Below, in pieces: positions 1 through 5,257 of a DNA stretch of 6,623 bases. The DNA is from Paludibacter sp. GTDB taxonomy: Bacteria > Bacteroidota > Bacteroidia > Bacteroidales > Paludibacteraceae. Each line of letters opens with the position of its first letter. Within the stretch, counting starts at the first letter, position 1. The stretch lies in assembly GCA_031284665.1 (NCBI GenBank), contig JAITXR010000025.1, positions 1 through 6,623 of the forward strand, written 5' to 3'. Below the pieces are notes generated by a model, which was not told where the DNA came from, ran no database searches, and saw only the letters and a list, made by a program, of their open reading frames with translations. The position numbers and the translations under genes are program-made.

Positions 1-144
1 TTTAACTATAATGCTCAACCATATTACGTTATTTTGGACAATGCCGGAAAACCACTGAACACATCGATGACGTTTAACGAAAACCCAAAAGAATTTGTGC
101 AGTGGCTAAATAAAGGTAGGGATAATTATGTTGGAAATAATTGA
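1..144 (+). CDS. C-terminal end of a DsbD-like thiol:disulfide interchange / thioredoxin-fold protein (5' truncated by window)
   Basis: Frame 1 is open from the first base to a TGA at 142-144 and gives 47 residues, so only the protein's end is present. It begins FNYNAQPYYVILDNAGKPL. The Q-P followed by a hydrophobic beta strand and D-N-x-G-K-P is what follows the cis-proline in a thioredoxin fold. The last part, with EFVQWLNKG, looks like the closing helix. From family knowledge, Bacteroidota DsbD/cytochrome c biogenesis proteins with a C-terminal thioredoxin domain end this way; they pass electrons across the inner membrane to periplasmic thiols. The CxxC site and membrane segments would lie upstream, outside the window, so a TlpA-like or stand-alone thioredoxin protein remains possible. 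The gene converges on the toxin-antitoxin pair, with about 50 bp between stop codons and no clear terminator. Confidence 0.7.
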   Translation, partial: FNYNAQPYYVILDNAGKPLNTSMTFNENPKEFVQWLNKGRDNYVGNN

Positions 145-194
145 GTATTTCTACAGGCAAAAAATATTGTGGCAAGGAGCAGAATGAGAAACTT

Positions 195-509
195 TTATGC
201 TGTTGCAATTTTGATAGGATTTAATGCTACAGAAAGTCCCAGCGCAGACGCAATACGGTAAAACGTAGATACTCTTGGCTCTGTGCGCCCTGTTTCCACA
301 CGAGAAATATACGATTTATTGCTGCCAACTTTTTCGGCAAGTTCGCTTTGTGTCATACCTGTATCTTTGCGCGCCTGCTCAAGAATTTGACCGGTATAGA
401 AGGCAAATGCCTTTTCTTCAGCGTCTATTCTTGATGTTGTTCCCTCTTTGCCGAATTTAGCATCGAGAACTACGTCATAATCAACAATTTTGTGATTGTT
501 TGTCTTCAT
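195..509 (-). CDS. HigA-like antitoxin, XRE-family helix-turn-helix protein
   Basis: This 104-aa protein has one DNA-binding domain of the Cro/C1 (XRE) type. The helix-turn-helix spans about residues 53-74 (TQSELAEKVGSNKSYISRVE), followed by G-R-T-E-P and the usual closing helices to about residue 92. Residues 1-50 carry the Y-D-x-x-L-D-x-K-[FY]-G-K-x-G-T stretch and a helix seen in antitoxins paired with Gp49/HigB toxins. It should neutralise the toxin encoded just upstream and repress the shared promoter. Its ATG lies inside the toxin gene, 29 bases before the toxin's last base, so translation is probably coupled; no Shine-Dalgarno is visible, as usual in this phylum. Toxin-first order is the HigBA arrangement. 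The function is inferred from family and position. The domain reading is secure. Confidence 0.9.
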   Translation of the reverse strand: MKTNNHKIVDYDVVLDAKFGKEGTTSRIDAEEKAFAFYTGQILEQARKDTGMTQSELAEKVGSNKSYISRVETGRTEPRVSTFYRIASALGLSVALNPIKIATA

Positions 510-822
510 AATATTTATCTTTTATTTTGAATGCTTTTTCTATTTCTATATTTGGTGTCTTTTGCGTTTTTTTATGAAATCCATTGAATAAAACCACTAT
601 TTGACCTTCGTCAAAGATAAAAAATACTCGATAGATATTTCCGTTAAATTCAATTCTTAATTCATACAAGCCATCTCTGATTAGTTTAATAAATTTTATT
701 GGCACTCTGTCTTCCGTCTTCAAAAGCAGAAGAGCATATTGTACTTTATCTTGTTCTTTACTCGACAAGCTATTCATAAACGTTTCAAAATAGCCACCGT
801 AAGTTGTAATTTTTCTTTTCAT
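481..822 (-). CDS. HigB/RelE-type toxin (Gp49 family) of a type II toxin-antitoxin system
   Basis: This 113-aa protein matches the phage-derived Gp49/HigB branch of the RelE/ParE superfamily. The diagnostic core runs from about residue 43 to 92: KFIKLIRDGLYELR, then G-N-I-Y-R-V-F-F-I-F, then VVLFNGFHKKTQKTP, with an E-I-E-K-A helix after it. Family members are ribosome-dependent mRNA endonucleases that stop growth when the antitoxin is lost. Length is normal and no frame damage is seen, so it should be functional. The start at 822 is preferred over Met16 because residues 1-15 supply the first strand and helix of the fold, and because a promoter sits directly upstream. The antitoxin gene overlaps its 3' end by 29 bp. 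The pair resembles a mobile accessory module, but its base composition does not differ visibly from its surroundings. Confidence 0.9.
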   Translation of the reverse strand: MKRKITTYGGYFETFMNSLSSKEQDKVQYALLLLKTEDRVPIKFIKLIRDGLYELRIEFNGNIYRVFFIFDEGQIVVLFNGFHKKTQKTPNIEIEKAFKIKDKYYEDKQSQNC

Positions 823-827
823 TGATG

Positions 828-858
828 CAAAGTTATAAAAAGTTTATTGATTGAGCAA
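828..858 (-). promoter_or_regulatory. Bacteroidota-type promoter of the toxin-antitoxin operon
   Basis: On the - strand a -7 box TAACTTTG (828-835) matches the Bacteroidota consensus TAnnTTTG exactly. A TTG (856-858, context AGTTGC) lies 20 bases upstream, as expected for the -33 element (TTTG). The -7 box ends five bases before the toxin ATG, so transcription should begin at or within a few bases of the start codon. Confidence 0.75.
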
Positions 859-917
859 CTTTTTAAAAAAAAATTATTAGGAGCATATCAAATCCCATTT
901 GTTGTCCGCGAGACATC

Positions 918-947
918 GATAAATCCACGATAAATCCACGATAAATC
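918..947. repeat. Tandem repeat, 11-bp unit GATAAATCCAC, about 2.7 copies
   Basis: Two exact copies of GATAAATCCAC (918-928 and 929-939) are followed by a partial third, GATAAATC (940-947). The array runs directly into the 10-bp array that starts at 946. Confidence 0.85.
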
Positions 948-981
948 GGGACACGTCGGGAGACCTCGGGATACGTCGGGG
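946..981. repeat. Tandem repeat, 10-bp unit TCGGGANACS, about 3.6 copies
   Basis: Successive units are TCGGGACACG, TCGGGAGACC, TCGGGATACG and a partial TCGGGG. TCGGG is invariant and the second half varies. The array is clearly more GC-rich than the flanking sequence. Confidence 0.85.
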
Positions 982-1025
982 AATACCCTCGCTAATCGGC
1001 TTGCCGCTTGGTTTACCAAGAATGA

Positions 1026-1053
1026 CGGTACACGGTACACGGTACACGGTGCA
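1026..1053. repeat. Tandem repeat, 7-bp unit CGGTACA, four copies
   Basis: Three exact CGGTACA units (1026-1046) are followed by a single-base variant, CGGTGCA (1047-1053). GGTACAC-type units are partly self-complementary around GTAC. Confidence 0.9.
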
Positions 1054-1075
1054 CGAAAATACTACTAATTTGGAA

Positions 1076-1095
1076 GTCCCGATAGCTATCGGGAC
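1076..1095. repeat. Perfect 20-bp palindrome
   Basis: GTCCCGATAGCTATCGGGAC reads identically on both strands with no loop. I recall near-identical palindromes as frequent intergenic repeats in Bacteroidota genomes, but could not check that here. A dyadic protein-binding site is the alternative; no T-tract follows, so a terminator is unlikely. Confidence 0.85.
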
Positions 1096-1122
1096 ACTAA
1101 TCACTAATCGTTAATCACTATC
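1096..1122. repeat. Tandem repeat, 7-bp unit ACTAATC, about four copies
   Basis: The units are ACTAATC, ACTAATC, GTTAATC and a shortened ACTATC. The array begins one base after the 20-bp palindrome. Confidence 0.8.
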
Positions 1123-1165
1123 TTTGCTCTTCATTTCTTAATTGGCATATTAACACATTTGCATA

Positions 1166-2101
1166 TTAACTAATTTTGTAATCGTAAAAACCTTTACCGG
1201 TACTGATGCCATGATGTTTTGCTCGCATAAGGCGCAGTAGGATAGGAGAGGGTTTGTATTTGAGGTGTCCGTATTCGTCGTACATATTTTCGAGGAGTTT
1301 TACAATTTTTTCGATGCCGATTTGGTCGGCGGTGCGGAATACGCCCTGACGGTGTCCGAAACCAATTGTCATTACTTTGTCAATGTCCTCGATACTTGCA
1401 ATGCCTTCCATTAATATGCCGCAAGCCTCGTTTATTTGCGTTAAATACATACGCATACTTACAAGTCCTGCCGATTCGAGTACTTCTACATAGTCGTAGT
1501 TAATAAGTTTCGTAAAATGTACAATTTTGTCAAAAGTATCGTCCGAAGTGTAAAGTCCGCGCACAACTTCAATTATTTGAGAATCAGAAATATGCGAGAT
1601 AAAATGCAGACCAATGCAACGTTCTTTGTGTGTTAATTCGGATGCAAGTTCGGTAACATCCACAGTCGAAATATTTGATGCGATTATTGCTTCTGGAGAT
1701 AAAATGCTTTCTAAGCGGCTAAAAACTTCTTTTCGGCGTTTATGCTCCCGCTGCCCCGATTCGTCGTAGCGCACAGCCTCGATTACAAAGTCGCAAGTGG
1801 CGAAATCATCGTATTTGCTTGTTCCTTGAATGCGACCGAGAACAGTTTTTTTCTCGTTTTCGGTCATTCCCCAATTTGCAATTTTCAGGTCGAGTTTTTC
1901 TTCAATTCTGGCGAACGAGTTTGCAATTTTTTCGGCATCTGGCTCCAAAAAAACTACTTCGATGCCTCTTAATGCAGCCACAGTAGCGATTACACTGCCT
2001 TCTTTACCGCAGCCAACTACGCCAATTCGTGAAAATAGTGTGCGTTTGCGGTTTTGTTTATTTAATCCGTATTGTTCGATTGCTTCTGTAATTTCTTCCA
2101 T
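1166..2101 (-). CDS. 3-hydroxybutyryl-CoA / 3-hydroxyacyl-CoA dehydrogenase family protein, divergent active site
   Basis: This 311-aa protein has the two-domain layout of NAD-dependent 3-hydroxyacyl-CoA dehydrogenases, which interconvert 3-hydroxyacyl-CoA and 3-ketoacyl-CoA in beta-oxidation or butyrate formation. The Rossmann motif GCGKEG is at 30-35 and an acidic E53 ends the second strand. S-N-x-S-T is at 142-146. The C-terminal domain covers about 208-309 and ends with the typical G-K-G-F-Y-D-Y. Ser145, His166 and Glu178 match the catalytic Ser/His/Glu of the human enzyme (137/158/170) with identical spacing. The usual N-P after H-F is Ser169-His170, and the position of catalytic Asn208 is Met216. 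About 25 residues precede the Rossmann strand, more than in typical Hbd. No thiolase or crotonase gene is adjacent. The superfamily is certain; the substrate, and even activity, are not. Confidence 0.85.
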   Translation of the reverse strand: MEEITEAIEQYGLNKQNRKRTLFSRIGVVGCGKEGSVIATVAALRGIEVVFLEPDAEKIANSFARIEEKLDLKIANWGMTENEKKTVLGRIQGTSKYDDFATCDFVIEAVRYDESGQREHKRRKEVFSRLESILSPEAIIASNISTVDVTELASELTHKERCIGLHFISHISDSQIIEVVRGLYTSDDTFDKIVHFTKLINYDYVEVLESAGLVSMRMYLTQINEACGILMEGIASIEDIDKVMTIGFGHRQGVFRTADQIGIEKIVKLLENMYDEYGHLKYKPSPILLRLMRAKHHGISTGKGFYDYKIS

Positions 2102-2133
2102 TTTGATAGTTGTTTTTTTTATGTTTCGTAGTG

Positions 2134-2141
2134 CAAAAATA
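2134..2141 (-). promoter_or_regulatory. Probable -7 promoter box of the dehydrogenase gene
   Basis: TATTTTTG on the - strand fits TAnnTTTG and is followed by CA, as at the toxin promoter. It implies an untranslated leader of about 30 bases. The nearest upstream TTG is only 16 bases away instead of about 20, so the -33 element is weak. Confidence 0.5.
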
Positions 2142-2261
2142 TAAATTTTTAGACTATCAACTCGATAAAAATAAAATTTTATTTTAAATTTTATTTATGA
2201 ATACTTAATGTTTTACTTATTAATCAGTTAATCAACTGAATGACAAATAATTCTATCTTGG

Positions 2262-2299
2262 ATTGCTTCCTCGATACGTAGGGGAAGCAATGCGAGGAA
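2262..2299. repeat. Degenerate repetitive extragenic element with two mutually exclusive hairpins
   Basis: ATTGCTTCC (2262-2270) pairs perfectly with GGAAGCAAT (2283-2291). Alternatively TTCCTCG (2267-2273) pairs with CGAGGAA (2293-2299). The two stems share bases and cannot both form. The layout resembles the common bacterial extragenic repeat in which an ATTGC...CTCGCAAT pattern flanks a variable middle; that link is from memory. Confidence 0.6.
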
Positions 2300-2382
2300 A
2301 ATTTATTAATTTAGTGAAACATTGAGTTCTCAATTTTATTTATAAGATTAAATGATTATCCGTATAATGCCAGAATTAGGTA

Positions 2383-2429
2383 AAAGCCTCGCAGAGGCGA
2401 CACCTTATTCCGTAGATTAAAATCTACGG
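2383..2429. repeat. Two-hairpin interspersed repeat, copy 1
   Basis: The first hairpin is GCCTC-GCA-GAGGC (2386-2398). The second is the near-perfect palindrome CCGTAGATTAAAATCTACGG (2410-2429) with only its central AA unpaired. The segment CCTCGCAGAGG followed by CAC-TTATTC aligns with a second copy at 5117-5142, where the first stem is AAACCTC/GAGGTTT. Confidence 0.7.
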
Positions 2430-2438
2430 TGAGAAATG

Positions 2439-2477
2439 AAAAAAAAAGAGTTGGTAATTTTCAACCAACTCTTTTTT
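2439..2477 (-). terminator. Intrinsic terminator of rpoD, bidirectional in form
   Basis: GAGTTGGT (2448-2455) and ACCAACTC (2464-2471) form a GC-containing stem with an 8-base loop. A/T flanks extend the pairing by six bases (2442-2447 with 2472-2477). Read from rpoD, the stem is followed by nine consecutive T (2439-2447 complement). On the + strand six T also follow, so it could stop transcription either way. It starts 31 bp past the rpoD stop. Confidence 0.9.
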
Positions 2478-2508
2478 ATGAGAAAAATGTATTTTGTATT
2501 TTTATTTC

Positions 2509-3372
2509 TTATCCCAAATATGTTTTCAGAATATTTGTTTTAGAATTTAGTTTCATTTTCCGGATTGCTTTTTCTTTTATTTGGCGTACTCGTTCGCGCG
2601 TCAAACCAAGTTCATCGCCAATTTCTTCTAATGTAAGTTCTGTGGCTCCAACGCCGAAGAATTTTTTCACAATTTGGCGTTCGCGTTCCGAAAGAATGTT
2701 TTCAAGCACTCGTTCAATTTCCGTTTTCAGCGATTCGTTTATCAAACCGCGGTCAGCATCCGGCGACTCTTCGTTTATCATCACATCGAGCAAACTGTTG
2801 TCCTCGCCTTCCACAAACGGGGCGTCAACCGAAATATGACGACCTGATACTTTGAGGGTATCCAATATCTTATCTACGTGAATATCAAGAATATCGGCAA
2901 TTTCTTCGGACGATGGTTTACGTTCATTTTCCTGTTCAAATCGAGCAAATGCTTTGTTAATTTTATTGAGCGAGCCTACTTGATTGAGCGGAAGGCGCAC
3001 TATACGCGATTGCTCGGCTAATGCTTGCAAAATTGACTGACGAATCCACCAAACGGCATACGAAATGAATTTAAAACCGCGAGTTTCGTCAAATTTTTCG
3101 GCTGCTTTAATCAATCCCACATTGCCCTCGTTTATAAGGTCGGGGAGGGTTAATCCCTGATTTTGATACTGTTTAGCAACAGAGACTACAAACCTTAGAT
3201 TTGCCCTGGTAAGTTTGTCGAGCGCGGCGGTGTCGCCATTTCGGATACGTTGAGCAAGTTCTACTTCTTCTTCAACAGAAATTAGTTCTTCACGTCCTAT
3301 TTCTTGCAAGTACTTGTCGAGAGAGGCGCTCTCGCGATTGGTAATGGATTTGGTAATTTTTAGTTGTCTCAT
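2509..3372 (-). CDS. rpoD: Primary (housekeeping) RNA polymerase sigma factor, RpoD/SigA
   Basis: This 287-aa sigma-70 factor directs RNA polymerase to most promoters. Its short length, the opening [15 protein letters not shown] and the ending KTYLG are typical of the Bacteroidota primary sigma factor, which lacks region 1.1. Region 1.2 is at about 16-50. Region 2 covers about 55-125, with [16 protein letters not shown] and DLINEGN for core binding and [15 protein letters not shown] (100-114) for -10 recognition and melting. Region 3 is about 130-205, including the SVDAPF linker (181-186). Region 4 is about 215-280, with the -35-binding helix-turn-helix [20 protein letters not shown] at 246-265. 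All regions are intact. It stands alone between a strong terminator and a likely own promoter. In this phylum it recognises TTTG/TAnnTTTG promoters, which agrees with the boxes found in this window. Confidence 0.97.
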   Translation of the reverse strand: MRQLKITKSITNRESASLDKYLQEIGREELISVEEEVELAQRIRNGDTAALDKLTRANLRFVVSVAKQYQNQGLTLPDLINEGNVGLIKAAEKFDETRGFKFISYAVWWIRQSILQALAEQSRIVRLPLNQVGSLNKINKAFARFEQENERKPSSEEIADILDIHVDKILDTLKVSGRHISVDAPFVEGEDNSLLDVMINEESPDADRGLINESLKTEIERVLENILSERERQIVKKFFGVGATELTLEEIGDELGLTRERVRQIKEKAIRKMKLNSKTNILKTYLG

Positions 3373-3395
3373 GTAGTTTTGTGTAAATAATTTTG

Positions 3396-3403
3396 CGAAG
3401 GTA
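3396..3403 (-). promoter_or_regulatory. Possible -7 promoter box of rpoD
   Basis: TACCTTCG on the - strand differs from TAnnTTTG at one position and is followed by CA, like the other boxes here. It would give a leader of about 20 bases. No matching -33 TTG is present at 20 bases. The A/T tracts at 3443-3467 lie upstream. Read-through from the glycosidase gene, whose stop is 114 bp upstream with no terminator seen, is also possible. Confidence 0.35.
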
Positions 3404-3486
3404 TAAAAAATTATTGTAATTTCAGTAATTATCGTTACATAAATATATAACGTTTTTTTTTGAAAAAAGTTTTTGCAACAGTCAAT

Positions 3487-5010
3487 TTATATTTTATTAA
3501 CTATTTTTTCGAGTTTTTCGCTTCGTGCAACTTCTTTTCCGTTTACTAAAACATAAAATCCTTTTCCTTTGCCGTATCGTTCGCCTGTTTTGTCCCAAAC
3601 GATAGTTATTATTTTGTTGTGATACAATACGTTATCTAAACAAAACCAGTCCCATTTGCCTTGTGGAACGAGTGGTGCGATTTCCAACGTATTGTCGTTT
3701 CGAGGGCGTAATCCAACTAAACCGGTGATAATCAAATCGTTGAAAGTGGAGTGATTGTAATATCTGCTGCGTTCTTGGTCGCCTTTGAGCCAGTAGCCGG
3801 TAGTTTCGTCGAGATATTCGCCAATATACGGTCGCCCGCGATGATGCTGACTTTCAACATACAATTCCATTAACCGAAAATAAACGCTGTCGGTGATAAT
3901 TGGTTTTGGATAATTGTTAATATAATTGGCGAGTGCGGTCATCGTTTGTGAAGTTGCAAAATGCCAGATAGCCCCGTCCCACTCGCAGTTACAGCATCCG
4001 TGAGTGCGAAATTCGGGATGTCGGCGTTCGGCAGTAGTAAGTCCATAAGGTGCAAGAAATCCGTTTTTGTCGGTAATTTGTGTCCATGCTGCATCGTATT
4101 TATCGGCTTTGGCGGGCAAGTTAAAATACCATGGCAAATAGCCGATAGCCTCGCGTACATGGGCAAATACGCTTGGTTGGCGCAGAGTTTCAAAAAAATT
4201 ACTGCTGTCGTTCCATAAATATGTTTCGACAAGATTTTTTATTGTGTCGGCTTTGTGAGAATAGTATTTTTCGGATGCTTTATCTCCTTTGAGTTTTGCC
4301 ATTTTTTCGAGCGCAACAGCATTTCCATACATATAACTGTTGATTGTGGGGCGAGCAAATTGCTTGCGCCGCCCGCCGCCGATGGATTCTTCCATTCCAT
4401 CGCGCACATCCTCCTGCCAATAGAGCCGTGAGGGCAGGAGATGGTCGTTCCATTCGGTAAAATTTTGTTGTAAAATGGGGTAAATATCAAGCAAAAACGT
4501 TTTGTCGCCATCTACTAAGTATTTGTTCCACAGCGCATCGGGAGTCCAACTGCTGAATTTTCGCAGTTGTTTCATTGGCTTTCCTTCGTTGCCGCTGTAC
4601 CAAAGTTGAATATATTGATTTACATAATCGCGGTTATGCAGCCATCTACCTTCGTAAACGTGATGTCCTATAGCGCAGGCAATCAGGTTGTATTTATCTG
4701 CATACGAGCGATTTATGAGAAATTCGGTTATGCCCCATCCTTGTGGAGTTTGCTTAATATGTTTGCGATAAGTCCACCAGCGGTAGTAATACATTTCTTC
4801 AAAATTTTGCTGCGGACAGTCAAAAAGTGGAATGTTTTGTTTCATCCACTCCCACGATTGGGCGTTTGGAATTGCCTGTGCAATGTTTTCGTCTTCCATT
4901 GCGTTAAAATAATCAACGTAATGTTTGTAATTTTCAGGTTTAAGGATTTGTGCTGAAATACTGATAGTTAGCAGTGTTGAAAGAATAGTAAAGAAATAGA
5001 GTTTTTTCAT
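3487..5010 (-). CDS. Secreted MGH1-like glycoside hydrolase, (alpha/alpha)6 barrel
   Basis: This 507-aa protein has a signal peptide: M-K-K, a hydrophobic core at about 4-18, and likely cleavage after SISA20 before Gln21. There is no lipobox Cys, so it is probably periplasmic or exported. The remainder is rich in aromatic helical repeats like the barrels of GH63/GH37/GH15 relatives. Recognisable blocks are DGMEES (204-209) followed by RPTINSYMYGNA, CEWDGAIWHFATSQTMTALAN (342-362), EYLDETTG (398-405), YYNHSTFNDLIITGLVGLRP (417-436) and a C-terminal beta domain with KGKGFYVLVNGKE. Compared by eye with mannosylglycerate hydrolase-type enzymes, Glu207 would be the general acid and Glu398 the base; this is inference. 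The substrate is unknown, and no SusCD, sulfatase or other carbohydrate genes are next to it. There is no C-terminal sorting domain. Upstream sequence shows no clear -7 box, because a repeat starts about 55 bp before the ATG. Confidence 0.8.
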   Translation of the reverse strand: MKKLYFFTILSTLLTISISAQILKPENYKHYVDYFNAMEDENIAQAIPNAQSWEWMKQNIPLFDCPQQNFEEMYYYRWWTYRKHIKQTPQGWGITEFLINRSYADKYNLIACAIGHHVYEGRWLHNRDYVNQYIQLWYSGNEGKPMKQLRKFSSWTPDALWNKYLVDGDKTFLLDIYPILQQNFTEWNDHLLPSRLYWQEDVRDGMEESIGGGRRKQFARPTINSYMYGNAVALEKMAKLKGDKASEKYYSHKADTIKNLVETYLWNDSSNFFETLRQPSVFAHVREAIGYLPWYFNLPAKADKYDAAWTQITDKNGFLAPYGLTTAERRHPEFRTHGCCNCEWDGAIWHFATSQTMTALANYINNYPKPIITDSVYFRLMELYVESQHHRGRPYIGEYLDETTGYWLKGDQERSRYYNHSTFNDLIITGLVGLRPRNDNTLEIAPLVPQGKWDWFCLDNVLYHNKIITIVWDKTGERYGKGKGFYVLVNGKEVARSEKLEKIVNKI

Positions 5011-5065
5011 TTTGTATAGATTCTGTTAAAAAATTACAAGTTAATTTTGCGTTCTAATTTTTCAT

Positions 5066-5095
5066 AGTCCATAGGACTTGCATATCAATAGAAAA
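5066..5095 (-). repeat. Box-plus-hairpin repeat, copy A
   Basis: Read on the - strand: the box TTTTCTATTGATAT (5082-5095), three bases, then the hairpin AGTCC-TAT-GGACT (5066-5078). The box and spacing match copy B on the + strand exactly, but the arms differ. Confidence 0.75.
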
Positions 5096-5116
5096 TAATA
5101 TGTCACCCCAGATACA

Positions 5117-5142
5117 AAACCTCGTAGAGGTTTCACATTATT
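5117..5142 (+). repeat. Interspersed hairpin repeat, second copy of the 2383-2412 sequence
   Basis: AAACCTC-GTA-GAGGTTT (5117-5133) is followed by CAC-TTATTC, as in the copy at 2386-2409. Outer stem bases changed from G-C pairs to A-T and C-G pairs while remaining complementary. The second hairpin of copy 1 is not preserved here. Confidence 0.65.
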
Positions 5143-5193
5143 CAATCGGGTTTAATGCGTTTCTATTAATCTGTCATATTCGTATATTGTGAA

Positions 5194-5206
5194 TCTCCTA
5201 CGGAGA
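5194..5206 (+). repeat. Short hairpin TCTCC-TAC-GGAGA
   Basis: It has five-base perfect arms around a TAC loop. About 20 bases of AT-rich sequence separate it from a box-like TTTCTATTAAT (5160-5170), so it may be a rearranged member of the box-plus-hairpin family. Confidence 0.6.
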
Positions 5207-5227
5207 ATTGGGGTTTATGGTGTTGCT

Positions 5228-5257
5228 TTTTCTATTGATATATATTCCCTACGGGAA
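5228..5257 (+). repeat. Box-plus-hairpin repeat, copy B
   Basis: The box TTTTCTATTGATAT (5228-5241), three bases, then the hairpin TTCCC-TAC-GGGAA (5245-5257). It lies in opposite orientation to copy A, so the two boxes form a 14-bp perfect inverted repeat. Confidence 0.75.

Larger units (their letters stand above)
823..1165. other. Non-coding repeat island between the toxin gene and the dehydrogenase gene
   Basis: This 343-bp gap contains the toxin promoter at its left end. The rest is mostly short tandem repeats and palindromes, listed separately. A 75-codon open frame on the - strand (877-1104) runs through the repeats. Its translation has no recognisable domain and simply reflects them, so it is not called as a gene. 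Small extra hairpins are CAAAT/ATTTG (889-901), CGGC/GCCG (997-1006) and CTTGGT/ACCAAG (1007-1020). A 10-base direct repeat GCATATTAAC occurs at 1145-1154 and 1161-1170, the second copy running into the dehydrogenase stop. Confidence 0.75.
2102..2508. other. Intergenic region between the dehydrogenase gene and rpoD: promoter, AT palindrome, repeat hairpins and terminator
   Basis: No coding region is supported here. From the dehydrogenase side it holds the -7 box, a perfect 18-bp palindrome of A and T only (2168-2185, centre AAAATTTT), a plain AT-rich stretch, a degenerate extragenic repeat (2262-2299), a two-hairpin repeat (2383-2429) and the rpoD terminator. The AT palindrome lies upstream of the dehydrogenase promoter; it could bend DNA or be incidental in AT-rich sequence. 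Confidence 0.7.

Noticed and set aside
877..1104. A 75-codon open frame on the - strand in the repeat island
   Set aside because: It consists of translated tandem repeats and a palindrome, has no domain, and ends inside repeat sequence.
918..1122. Possible CRISPR array
   Set aside because: The units are 7-11 bp and directly abutting, with no unique spacers and no cas genes; these are simple tandem repeats.
1830..2144. A 104-codon + strand frame opposite the dehydrogenase
   Set aside because: It is antisense to the conserved Rossmann domain and has no recognisable features.
2429..2839. A 136-codon + strand frame opposite rpoD
   Set aside because: It begins at the edge of a hairpin repeat, overlaps the terminator and the conserved sigma region 4, and its translation resembles no protein; it is an antisense shadow.
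3439..3480. A/T-tract region upstream of rpoD considered as a terminator for the glycosidase gene
   Set aside because: Any pairing involves only A and T bases with no GC-containing stem, so it would not form a stable intrinsic terminator.
3939..4956. Several open frames overlapping the glycosidase gene on both strands
   Set aside because: The glycosidase frame is long, has a signal peptide and family motifs throughout; the others are frame shadows.
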